Source: Mycoemilia scoparia (lineage: Eukaryota > Kickxellomycota > Kickxellomycetes > Kickxellales > Kickxellaceae). From it: a stretch of DNA of 64,000 bases. A program made the position numbers and the translations under genes. Each line of letters opens with the position of its first letter. The stretch's first letter is position 1. The stretch lies in NCBI GenBank assembly GCA_027575805.1, contig JANBPU010000042.1, forward strand, positions 39,922 through 103,921, in the 5' to 3' direction. The notes beneath the pieces are model-generated. The model did no database searches. It was not told the origin of the DNA and worked only from the letters and a program-made list of their open reading frames with translations. Positions 55,186 to 64,000 of this stretch are shown here, in pieces.

Positions 55186-56581
55186 ATGGCCTTCAGAATT
55201 TCCTCCTCATTCGGCCTCTCTCGTTCCGCCGCTTCCAGGTTGGGCATGAGAATGACCTTCCCCAGATTGTCAATGGCTGCCCGTTACAACTCAACCACAA
55301 CCGAAACGGTAGGCATATAGGATATGCAGTATTGTCACTACATTGCTTGCTCTTGGAAATTCGGCCATTCTAACTGATATGTGTTTTGAATAGATTACTG
55401 TCCGCGAGGCATTGAATTCCGCAATTGACGAGGAAATGGAGGCCGATCCTAAAGTATGGCTTCTTGGTGAAGAAGTTGCTCAATACAACGGTGCTTACAA
55501 GGTAAGTGGAGTAACAAACAAATAAACAGTTATTGCACAAGTGTATACATTGAATTTTAGAATTTACCGGCTAAACCTACCATATGAATGCTTGAACCAA
55601 ATCTAATTGTAGGTTACCAAAGGCTTGCTCGATAAATATGGTCCTGATCGCATCGTAGACACTCCCATTACTGAGATGGGTTTTGCTGGTATTGCAGTCG
55701 GTGCTGCACTCAGTGGAACCAAGCCCATTTGCGAATTCATGACTTTCAACTTCGCTATGCAGGTACGTACATATACTAAGCACACAGTTTAGTATGACTC
55801 TTCAACAAAGAGACAGATCTAACATAACTTCTAATGATTAAAAAACAAATAGGCTATTGACCAGATCATCAATTCTGGTGGCAAGACTTACTATATGTCT
55901 GGCGGTCAAGTACCATGCCCAGTCGTTTTCCGTGGTCCTAATGGCGCTGCCGCTGGTGTGGCTGCTCAGCACTCTCAGGACTATGCCTCTTGGTATGGTC
56001 AGATCCCAGGCCTTAAGGTTGTCAGCATTTTTGATGCTGAAGATGCCAAGGGTCTTCTAAAGGCAGCTATTCGCGATCCCAACCCAGTTATTGTTTTGGA
56101 AAACGAGCTCATGTACGGTACCAGCTTCCCTCTAACTGAAGCAATGAAGTCCAAGGACTTTGTTCTTCCAATCGGAAAGGCCAAGATCGCTCGCGAAGGA
56201 AAAGACATCACCATCGTTGCTCATTCTCGCCCAGTCCAGTTCTCACTTGATGCCGCCGAGAAACTTGCCAAAGAAGGCATCAGCGCTGAGGTCATCAATC
56301 TCCGCTCGATCCGCCCTCTCGACATTGACACCATCATCAAGTCTGTTAAAAAGACCAACCATTTGGTTACAGTAGAACAAGGTTTCCCCGTCTGTGGTAT
56401 GGGATCTGAAATCTCTGCTCAGATCATGGAATCCGAGGCTTTTGACTACCTTGATGCCCCAGTATGCCGCATTGCTGGTGCTGACGTTCCCATGCCATAT
56501 GCCCGAAACCTCGAAGACCTCTCCCTTCCCACTGAAGAGACCATCTATAAGCAGGTCAAGCGCGTTCTCAATGTTCAGTAG
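55186..56581 (+). CDS. PDB1: Pyruvate dehydrogenase E1 component, beta subunit
   Basis: The beta subunit completes the thiamine-diphosphate site of mitochondrial pyruvate dehydrogenase E1. Four exons (55186-55308, 55394-55501, 55613-55762, 55853-56581) give 369 residues. The N-terminus ([20 protein letters not shown]) is a serine and arginine-rich matrix-targeting presequence. The enzyme core starts at [20 protein letters not shown] and goes on with [24 protein letters not shown] text (here [15 protein letters not shown]), [20 protein letters not shown], and [19 protein letters not shown]. Later blocks are [40 protein letters not shown] and [15 protein letters not shown]. Exon borders are all phase 0. 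Length is typical. The start codon is the first ATG of the exon. Confidence 0.98.
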
Positions 56582-56943
56582 TTTTGCTTTCTTCCATACG
56601 CACACACACACACATATATATATATGCCCCAGCCACAGGGAATAGATAATACCAATTAAATGTAGAGACTTTTTGACTTTTGGAAGCCTAGCGCATCATA
56701 TTGTGAATTTAAGCCTCCCTTAAAACACATCTGTGACTTTTGCTTGATAGAGCTTCATTGAGTGAGTGCTAAACACATTTTTTGTAACACGGACATTGAG
56801 CCGAGTCACTTGAATAGCTATCATAAGATCCTATAACAGAAATGCATGTATTATAGTGTGCGGAAATACAAGAACAGGAGCATTGGCCAGGCCTGCCAAC
56901 GGTCTTCGGCTGTAGCAGCTTGTAGGCAGGCTGACGCCCAACT

Positions 56944-57090
56944 GGCAAGTTCTCCATCTAAAGGAAACAGACAAGCGTGCTCATACATTCCCTGCAAATC
57001 GGCCCATAAGCCATACACTTTGGCTGGAGCCTGTCGGACTATTGGCTATTATCCAGGGTATTATTCTGGCACACGTTTAAAGGAGATTCT
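56944..57090 (+). repeat. Dispersed repeat, copy B
   Basis: About 147 bp matching the complement of 25919-26072. It includes TCGGCCCATAAGCC, TGGCTGGAGCCTGTCGG and ATTGGCTATTATCCAGGG and ends AAGGAGATTCT. The surrounding region (56582-57927) has no gene that I can support. Copy B lies within a 96-codon open frame, but the homologous frame in copy A has a stop. Confidence 0.6.
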
Positions 57091-57927
57091 GCCAAATGGA
57101 AAGACAGAATTTCAAGCTATAGCAGTGCTCTGAGTCTTGCTAATTTGGTGGTTAGTGGTCCAAGCCAAATAGATTTGCATAATGCATGTGAAGCGCGTGC
57201 CCTTTCTTTCTGACTATTTAAGCGCACTTGTCGGGTGTGGCCGCTGTTGAAAAATGGTGACTTGACCGCGGCCAAATTCCATAAGGGATGATGTAGTGGA
57301 GCGCACAGGAGGCAGTCATGCATAGCGACTTTCTGCCGCGAATGAGCTTACGCAGAGTAACAGCAATGTGCGTATGTGAGAATCACCAAAGTAAGCTAAG
57401 GCCACAGGGGAATGTGTGAGTATAGGGATTGGCAGCACATGCGGGCTACACAAGTACGGGGAAGTGATTGCAGATGTGTAAAGACATGTGCGCTGTTTTA
57501 TCTCCATACCCACACCTACTGACTAGGAAGCATCCTGTGCCACATTTAATAGCTACTCCATCTACTACTCGGATCTCGTGCAAGAGGAGTCGTTGTCTAG
57601 AATGCACATCATTTTTGTTGTTCCGATTTATTGGAATAGATTACTATGAGCGGTAGTTTTAAAGGCAGCTTAGCCCATATACCTTTTGCGGTCCATGTTC
57701 CGAAATTCTCCTTATGATGCCCTTTTAATGGCCTGGATATAAATGCTGTTTAGGGGCGTGTCCACACCCTCCCTTTATTATAAACCTCCTGTTTTCCCTT
57801 ATACTCCTCTTCTCTTGCCAATTTGGATTTGTCCTTTGCCTCTTTTGTACTTTATTTTCTACATTTGACTCAGCTCTATAGGATCATATTGCTTCGCTTA
57901 ATATTACAACACCAAATAATCTTCAGT

Positions 57928-58644
57928 ATGAAATCAAGACAGGCGCGTTCTCTAGCATATTCGGATCATAAGCATGGCGCCATCGCCCCTGTAGCCACCT
58001 CAGGCGTGGCTAGATGCCGGGAAGGGAATGAGTTTGCACTGCCACCGCCTTTTACAAATAATACTCGAGCAACACACCTAAACATCATGAATGCAGAAGA
58101 ACGAGAATTCCGACGCCGAGCATCACACTCAGCAATGGAAAGGCGCAGACGTGAACGGACCAATACTATTATTAATGAGCTCAAGTTTCTAGTGCCCTGG
58201 CTACGTAATGAGGCACGGCTGCAAAAGCTAGAAGTCCTCGAAAACGCAGCCAAGTACATTAGACAGCTTCAGGCCAGCTTGCCAGAGACTGATCATCACT
58301 CGAATACACATACCCCGTCTAGTTTAGAAAAAGGTCATGATAATCGGTATTACATCAACACTCCTCCAATGGTCACCTCAGAAAGCCCAGATGGGCTATC
58401 TCCTGCATCTCCCTGCTCTATTGCATCTCTAGCAACAGCGGGTAATTGCGAAAAAATGCCAACGCCATCTCCCTTAGATATCCCAAACAACACACTTTCC
58501 TCGGCCATAAGCATACCAAATAACAGTAATTCTTTGGCCCAATACTCTCTTTCTCTAAATAGCCATAACACCCGCTCGATTATGTCACCAGAACAAAAAT
58601 ATAATAGAAAAAGTGGTATGGGTGTAGATTTTTTAATTAGCTGA
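57928..58644 (+). CDS. bHLH transcription factor
   Basis: A single-exon frame of 238 residues from ATG 57928; upstream codons in this frame lack an ATG. The bHLH domain lies at about residues 63-115. The basic region is ASHSAMERRRRERTNTIINE, with the H..E..RR spacing that contacts CANNTG E-boxes, and helix 2 is LQKLEVLENAAKYIRQLQAS. The C-terminal half is serine, proline and asparagine-rich and has no recognisable domain. It resembles the small fungal bHLH proteins, but a specific orthologue cannot be named. The 1.3-kb region upstream should contain its promoter. Confidence 0.88.
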   Translation: MKSRQARSLAYSDHKHGAIAPVATSGVARCREGNEFALPPPFTNNTRATHLNIMNAEEREFRRRASHSAMERRRRERTNTIINELKFLVPWLRNEARLQKLEVLENAAKYIRQLQASLPETDHHSNTHTPSSLEKGHDNRYYINTPPMVTSESPDGLSPASPCSIASLATAGNCEKMPTPSPLDIPNNTLSSAISIPNNSNSLAQYSLSLNSHNTRSIMSPEQKYNRKSGMGVDFLIS

Positions 58645-59433
58645 GAAACATCAAACTATTCATTTTTATATTCCTACATTGTATTCTTTAAGTAAAATAT
58701 TAATTAATAGCTGCTGTCTTAATTGATATAAACTTAGTATTATCTGATCTTTGAGAAAGATATGTTAATTATCAGTATCTGGAAGAATCTCCTCAAATGG
58801 TATGCCAGGATCCCTTCCCATATATTTGGGGTATATATATTTTCGGTGAATAATTATGGGACATTTAAAATTCAAAGTATTAAATTTGGTCTCTGTCATT
58901 TATTAATGATTTCCCCCTAAAAAGCCAAATTTGAATATAATAATTTAATAGCATCATATTAGACATACATAAATAAACAAATAATATACCTTTATCTTAA
59001 ACTATTATAAACTTTAAAATAGGTAGTATTGATAGGCCAGGATGGCTCAGAATTAACACAGACTACCAGGAAGAGTGATCTTTAGTATAAAAACTAAATT
59101 TGACCCATAATATAGAAACTATTTTTCTTGAATAAAAGTTCAATATGAAACTTGACTTTTAATTATTTAAATATATATCACAATAGCTTTCCTTATAGAA
59201 AAAGATCTTGAATTTATTATATATTATTTTTAATAATATATATCATATTAAATGACAGGGGTCTAGGGGGTCTCCCTATAAGGGGATAATAACCTACTAC
59301 TTCAATAAAAGCAATACTAGAGGTATTATGAGGGCAAAAGCAAAATCATTATATTTTTATATATTATTTATTCTGAGGTAATTGTCTATATAAATTAAAT
59401 ATAGGCCCCTATATTAAAGGTACTTCCTTATAG
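58645..59433. other. AT-rich region, no gene seen
   Basis: Composition changes sharply after the bHLH gene, to long A/T runs. No coding frame, MITE end or retroposon core was found here. Confidence 0.5.
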
Positions 59434-59960
59434 TAGATTTCTCTATTGGGATAACTATTACAAGAATTTAGATGTCAAGGAGGAGAAAGAAAAGGTTCCT
59501 CTGGCCATCAGGCATTATTCTGGTCCTCAAACACTACCTGTAAATTCCAGGATTAGATGTGGAGTATTACTCCATCTAATCTATCTTCTTCCAAGGCCTC
59601 ATCAAACTGTAGTCATAGAAGGCTTGTTAGCCCAAGCAAATCCCAATAACCCATAGAATTGTTACCCACTTGCTCTGGAAGTGTACAATCAAAGGTACCA
59701 TCCAATTGCTGCAAAGTTTCACCATTGTTTATACTTTTTGGCAGCATTTCAGAGCTCTTATCTTGATGGTGATTACCATAAACTGTTTAATACTAGTGTT
59801 AACCAGATTAAAAGGTATTTGAAGCACCAGAGGCAACAAGAGGCTAATAATACACTACCAAGAAGAGCTGTTCCTCTACCACTAGTTTCCCATATAAGAA
59901 GAAAGCCAGTCAACTATGCCTTGATAGAAGGAAATCAAAGGGTCAGAGACATGATGGATT
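59434..59960 (+). pseudogene. Truncated copy of the gene at 62466-63207
   Basis: Nearly identical to 62598-63125 over about 527 bp, with only a handful of differences seen (for example CAAACACTACCTG against CAAATACTGCCTG). Similarity stops abruptly at both ends. The copy lacks the first exon and start codon and the authentic 3' end, and then runs into an unrelated stop. It carries the same in-frame TAG (59654-59656) as the other copy. Translation reads HWDNYYKNLDVKEEKEKV, the TAG after NPNNP, then YNQRYHPIAAKFHHCLYFLA. No family recognised. Confidence 0.7.
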
Positions 59961-60293
59961 TCAGAGCATCAAAGAAAAATAGTTCAAAATCTCATTGCCC
60001 AAAGCCATATTAACCAAACCCACAATCAGCCTCCAAACATATAAAAATACCATAAAAAATCAAAAAAATCAAAAACAATAAAAATAAATTTCCTTTTTTT
60101 AAATAATACTTTACTATCTATATTTTAAATTCTTTCTTATAAATAAATATAAATTGGCTGACTCAAATAGTATCCCTGTTAAGAATATTAATACTCTTTT
60201 TAAAAGGTCATTTAAGTTAAATAGACAAATTGTAACTATATGTATATATATTTTGAGTATATATTTGTATTATATATTACTTAGTATCTATAA

Positions 60294-60751
60294 GGTTTCA
60301 AGTCAATAATACTAAAACTAACTGACTTTTACTAGTAGCAAAGTATTTTGTAAAAACTATTTTAGTTTTTATACTTCTACTTATAGACTGAATTGCAATT
60401 CAAACAAAGTATATTAAAGATAACAGAATAGGCTCATATTTGCAGGAAACATGTATAAAGTATGGTACTTACTGTGTACAAAATTTCAGGTCAATAGCTT
60501 TAGTATTGACGGACTTTTACTAGTAGCAAAGATTTTGTAAAAAAATACTCTAGTTTTTGCCCTGCTACTTGCAGACTGAATTGCAATTTGACTTATATAG
60601 GCAAAAGGGTTTTAATTAAGCTTATATTTAATACATAGATAGATAAAATATAAGAACATAAATATATAAAATATTAGGTTGATAGCTTAAAAACTGATGG
60701 ACTTTTACTAGCAGCATAAATTTGGCAAGAAAAATATTATGGTTTTATCTC
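60294..60751. repeat. Degenerate tandem repeat of about 190 bp
   Basis: Three diverged units share GACTTTTACTAGTAGCAAA at about 60327, 60511 and 60697 (third unit TAGCAGCATAAA). The first two also share CAGACTGAATTGCAATT-like text near 60385 and 60573. The third unit is cut by the Tc1-type element that starts at 60754. Confidence 0.65.
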
Positions 60752-60753
60752 TA

Positions 60754-62078
60754 TAATCTCATTCCATAAGTTTTGAGAATTTTTTTAAAAATTTCATTTT
60801 TTTACTAAAATTTCTTCTCTTCTTTTGAAGTATCTACATCAAGAACCATTATACTATATAATTATAAATGTATAAATAAAGAGCTAGTTTAGGAGATTTA
60901 TTAAATATAAAAAACTTGTTAATTATATAAGAAAAATATAACAATAAAAGATGATTTAATACTTGATACTTTTACCATGATTTTGCTTCAACATTCTAAC
61001 TCTGTTAGGCATTGAGCTTATCAATGTATTAATATTTTCAGTGTCAAGATTGGCCCAGGCATCCTTTATAATTTGAATGAACTGTTCTCTATTCAAACCC
61101 CTCCTGAAGTTTTTTTGAACAATTCTTTTCATTTGCACCCAAAGGTTTTCTATAGGGTTCAAGTCAGGAGATTGGGCTGGCCAAAACATCTTTTTGATAT
61201 TATGCTCCTGTCTCCACTTTGTAGATATTTGGGAAGTATGAACTGGGGCCCCATCCTCCATAAAAGTTGGATCATTGAATTCCTCCAAGAACTTGAGCAA
61301 TGCATCAGAATATACCTGATCAATAAAGTCTTTAGCTGTGCGTCTTCCATCCTCTATTATGACCAATTCTGATTTTTTACCCCATGCAATAGCACCCCAT
61401 ACCATTACTGACATTCGAGCACTCTTAAACGATGGTACTAAACAATCTAGTTCATACTCTTCTCCAGCCATACGCCACACTCTAACTTTTGTGCTTCTTT
61501 TTCCTAATTCGAAGGAAGATTCATCACTCCATATAACTTGCCTCCAATCACCCATCTCCCAATCTTTGTGTAGCTGTACAAACTCCAGTCTTTGCATAAT
61601 GTGCCTGTCTGTAAGGAATGGCTTCACCTTTGCAATTCGTTTATAAATTCCACATTTGTGTAGAGTGCGCAAAATTGTTGATTTGGATACCTTATTAGGG
61701 AATTGGCTTGTAATTTCGTCTAAGCTATTGCCTCTATCTCTCTTCACAGATCGAACTAATGCACGGTTATCCCTCATACTAAGTTTTTGTGGAGCTCCAA
61801 GGGGTTTTGGTGACTTGGCAGTAGTTTGAAGATTTTGCCCTTTTAAAACTCTATAGACAGTTGCTAGAGATTTGTCAACCTTTTCAGCTATTTTATCAGG
61901 ATTCATTCCACCATCTTTTAATCCAAGGATGTAGCTTTTCTCGCAGCATGTAAGTCTTGCCATCTTTAAATTTTGAAGAAAAATAAATAACAATTCAAAG
62001 AGTAAATTGAAAAAATGTAAAATGAAGATTTTTAAAAAATTTAGAAATTCAAAAAAATTCTCAACTTATATGAGATTG
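60754..62078 (-). mobile_element. Complete Tc1/mariner-family DNA transposon
   Basis: The 1325-bp unit has terminal inverted repeats: left TAATCTCATTCCATAAGTTT then GAGAATTTTTTTAA, right (complement) CAATCTCATATAAGTTGAGA then ATTTTTTTGAA. TA dinucleotides flank both sides (60752-60753 and 62079-62080), the normal Tc1/mariner target duplication. The transposase gene fills most of the interior on the minus strand. TIRs differ at a few positions, including a four-base difference near the end of the left copy. Confidence 0.85.
60956..61963 (-). CDS. Tc1-like transposase (DD34E)
   Basis: An uninterrupted frame of 335 residues from ATG 61963. The N-terminal paired helix-turn-helix region contains GMNPDKIAEKVDKSLATVYR and a second one, KVSKSTILRTLHKCGI. 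The DDE catalytic triad is present: aspartate in VIWSDESSFE, aspartate in FMEDGAPVHTS and glutamate in WPAQSPDLNPIENLW, with 34 residues between the last two as in Tc1 elements. The first aspartate is in the usual W-D-E context. Since the frame has no stop, the element may be recent and possibly active. A TTG-initiated extension to 61993 exists in frame, but ATG 61963 begins MARLTCCEKS just before the DNA-binding region. Confidence 0.93.
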   Translation of the reverse strand: MARLTCCEKSYILGLKDGGMNPDKIAEKVDKSLATVYRVLKGQNLQTTAKSPKPLGAPQKLSMRDNRALVRSVKRDRGNSLDEITSQFPNKVSKSTILRTLHKCGIYKRIAKVKPFLTDRHIMQRLEFVQLHKDWEMGDWRQVIWSDESSFELGKRSTKVRVWRMAGEEYELDCLVPSFKSARMSVMVWGAIAWGKKSELVIIEDGRRTAKDFIDQVYSDALLKFLEEFNDPTFMEDGAPVHTSQISTKWRQEHNIKKMFWPAQSPDLNPIENLWVQMKRIVQKNFRRGLNREQFIQIIKDAWANLDTENINTLISSMPNRVRMLKQNHGKSIKY

Positions 62079-62465
62079 TACACTTTAGCATATTCCCTAA
62101 TATTTTCTATATTTTATCCTGACAGGGTCTCAGGTACCTCCTACCTCCTAATTTTGCAAGTTTTTGTTTATTCTTTTTACTTTTTTCTTGATGCCAAAAA
62201 TCTATAAATACATGGCTGTTTTCTCCAAGAATTTAGTCCTACCTCTTACTTTTCCCAAGCATTTTTATCTCTTTTGGCATTTATGGTCCATTTCCCCCCT
62301 CAAAATCTAACCAACAAGCCTTTACTGTCTCCAATCTCTGATCTATCTCTACTAGTCCTTCACTCTCTATTCATTATCTATACCTTACTCCCCTTGACCT
62401 AACACTGTAAGTTTCCCTGCAACCATTGAGTCTATTACTTGTAATTATTTTAAAAAACATTTGCA

Positions 62466-63207
62466 ATGAATACCAAAAGTAAGTATGTAAAGAATTACCT
62501 AGCTTCTGTTATATAATAATATAGTACTAAACTTACAATTGATATAATATTATTTACTTTTAGAGCTTCAAAATGACCCTCAAGAAGATTCTTGGACTAG
62601 ATTTCCCCATTGGGATAACTATTACAAGAATTTAGATGTCAAGGAGGAGAAAGAAAAGGTTCCTCTGGCCATCAGGCATTATTCTGGTCCTCAAATACTG
62701 CCTGTAAATTCCAGGATTAGATGTAGAGTATTACTCCATCTAATCTATCTTCTTCCAAGGCCTCATCAAACTGTAGTCATAGAAGGCTTGTTAGCCCAAG
62801 CAAATCCCAATAACCCATAGAATTGTTACCCACTTGCTCTGGAAGTGTACAATCAAAGGTACCATCCAATTGCTGCAAAGTTTCACCATTGTTTATACTT
62901 TTTGGCAGCATTTCAGAGCTCTTATCTTGATGGTGATTACCATAAACTGTTTAATACTAGTGTTAATCAGATTAAAAGGTATTTGAAGCACCAGAGGCAA
63001 CAAGAGGCTAATAATACACTACCAAGAAGAGCTGTTCCTCTACCACTAGTTTCCCATATAAGAAGAAAGCCAGTCAACTATGCCTTGATAGAAGGAAATC
63101 AAAGGGTCAGAGACATGATAGATTCTAAAATAGAAAATTATAAAAGAAGACAAGAAAAAGAGGTACAAGTAAGCATAATTACCATGATAGACCTTAAATT
63201 GTACTAG
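62466..63207 (+). pseudogene. Unidentified two-exon gene with an in-frame TAG
   Basis: Exon 1 is 62466-62478 (MNTK plus one base, GTAAGT donor) and exon 2 is 62564-63207 (TTTTAG acceptor), in one frame to TAA except for a TAG at 62818-62820. Before the stop: LQNDPQEDSWTRFPHWDNYY and RCRVLLHLIYLLPRPHQTVV. After it: NCYPLALEVYNQRYHPIAAK, FHHCLYFLAAFQSSYLDGDY and KPVNYALIEGNQRVRDM. The frame beyond the TAG remains protein-like, which suggests a once longer protein. It may be a remnant of a mobile-element gene. Readthrough, a small unrecognised intron around the TAG, or a pseudogene that was duplicated are the options. I do not recognise the family. Confidence 0.5.
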
Positions 63208-64000
63208 CAAATATTTGATAATTCTCAATTATTTGTAAATCAAAGAAATAATGTATATTATAAGCAAGTTATTGAGAATCCTTATATTAAAATACATATA
63301 TATATATAATTTTCTATAATTACTATTAAAATAATAAAAGTATATTATTATTATCAAAAATTGAAAATAGGACAATTATGGGTAAATAATAAACTAGTTC
63401 ACTAGTATACAAAAGTGTAATAATATTTAGCAAATTGACTTTGCTGATACATTTCTAAATCATCTAATAAGATATGAACAAGCTAGTATAATATATTAAA
63501 GAAGAGATATAGGACTTTATATATATGAACTTTAAACTTGTTTAATTACTTTATTATATATTTTTATACTTATGGGTAATCACATAATGGTGGTTGCTAT
63601 TCTAGGTAAGCTTCTTGAATTCTTTTGTAAAACTTTTCTATAACTTTCTATCAGGCTGTGTTCTACTGGAACCACCTTGGCCTGTCAGCTAGAACCCTTA
63701 CATTAGAATTTTGATTGATCCTGAATCATTCTGAATGAGATGGGTTTCCAATCTTAGAAATATTGCAATATATGTTGGCCATGGTCAAATATGGCTACTT
63801 TTCATTTTTTGGCAGACAATTATAGTCCCCAGGGCAATAGCCTAATTTTAAGAAAAAAATTGACATGAACTCTCTCTCCTATTTTTGTTGTTTTTTTAAA
63901 AAATTATCAGTAACTAATTAGATATCTACTTGAAATAAAATACTTACCCAACAATATACATGCATACATATAAGTTATACTACAAAAACTACAAGTACAC
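63208..64000. other. AT-rich window end, no gene seen
   Basis: Very AT-rich DNA with a (TA)n stretch near 63295-63310. A slightly more GC-rich part at 63650-63760 shows no open frame or repeat that I can link to other sequence in the window. Confidence 0.5.

Noticed and set aside
60754..62078. The Tc1-type element as the autonomous source of the MITE family
   Set aside because: Its inverted repeats (CAATCTCATATAAGTT) share no similarity with the MITE ends (ATAATTTTTGAAGGGT).

Overview
The window is nuclear DNA from a fungus. Nearly every large gene is a conserved eukaryotic housekeeping gene split by short GT-AG introns (roughly 45-290 bp). The mix (APS kinase, Mediator subunit 8, muskelin, CAAX-processing enzymes, a GPI-anchored serine/threonine-rich surface protein, bZIP, forkhead and bHLH factors) fits a fungus. 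The high intron density and the muskelin gene suggest a lineage outside the intron-poor yeasts, perhaps an early-diverging one, but that placement is inference. Reading frames and splice phases were joined by hand from the sequence.

Layout. 1-5.8 kb: tail of an unidentified proline-rich gene, a small unidentified minus-strand gene, TIM50, a UPF0390-family basic protein and STE14. 6.4-15 kb: a run of translation and ribosome-assembly genes (DOM34, NOP1, TSR1, KRR1). 15-20 kb: RCE1, a vacuolar-type amino-acid transporter and a small unidentified gene. 21-28 kb: a bZIP factor, an unidentified membrane-protein gene and a five-exon SmE gene with no long ORF. 28-38 kb: muskelin, a forkhead factor, RanBP1 (YRB1) and APS kinase (MET14). 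40-58.6 kb: SMC2 (15 exons), MED8, a GPI-anchored cysteine-containing surface protein, the CEBPZ/MAK21 homologue, COX4, an unidentified minus-strand gene, PDB1 and a bHLH factor. From 58.7 kb on the DNA becomes very AT-rich and gene-poor. It holds a complete Tc1/mariner element with terminal inverted repeats and TA target duplications, degenerate tandem repeats, and two near-identical copies of an unidentified gene that share the same in-frame TAG.

Shared function. STE14 and RCE1 act in succession on prenylated CAAX proteins. NOP1, TSR1 and KRR1 (plus MAK21 further on) belong to ribosome biogenesis, and TSR1/KRR1 share one short divergent intergenic region. TIM50, COX4 and PDB1 are mitochondrial. 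YRB1 and SMC2 serve nuclear transport and chromosome condensation.

Repeats dominate the non-coding part. At least 15 copies of a roughly 105-120 bp terminal-inverted-repeat element (MITE) are spread through the first 52 kb. Three lie inside introns of STE14 and DOM34, and one appears to form an entire intron by itself. A second family consists of five short (59-96 bp) retroposon-like insertions with 16-19 bp target-site duplications. Two further small repeat pairs may be structured RNAs or remnants of other elements.
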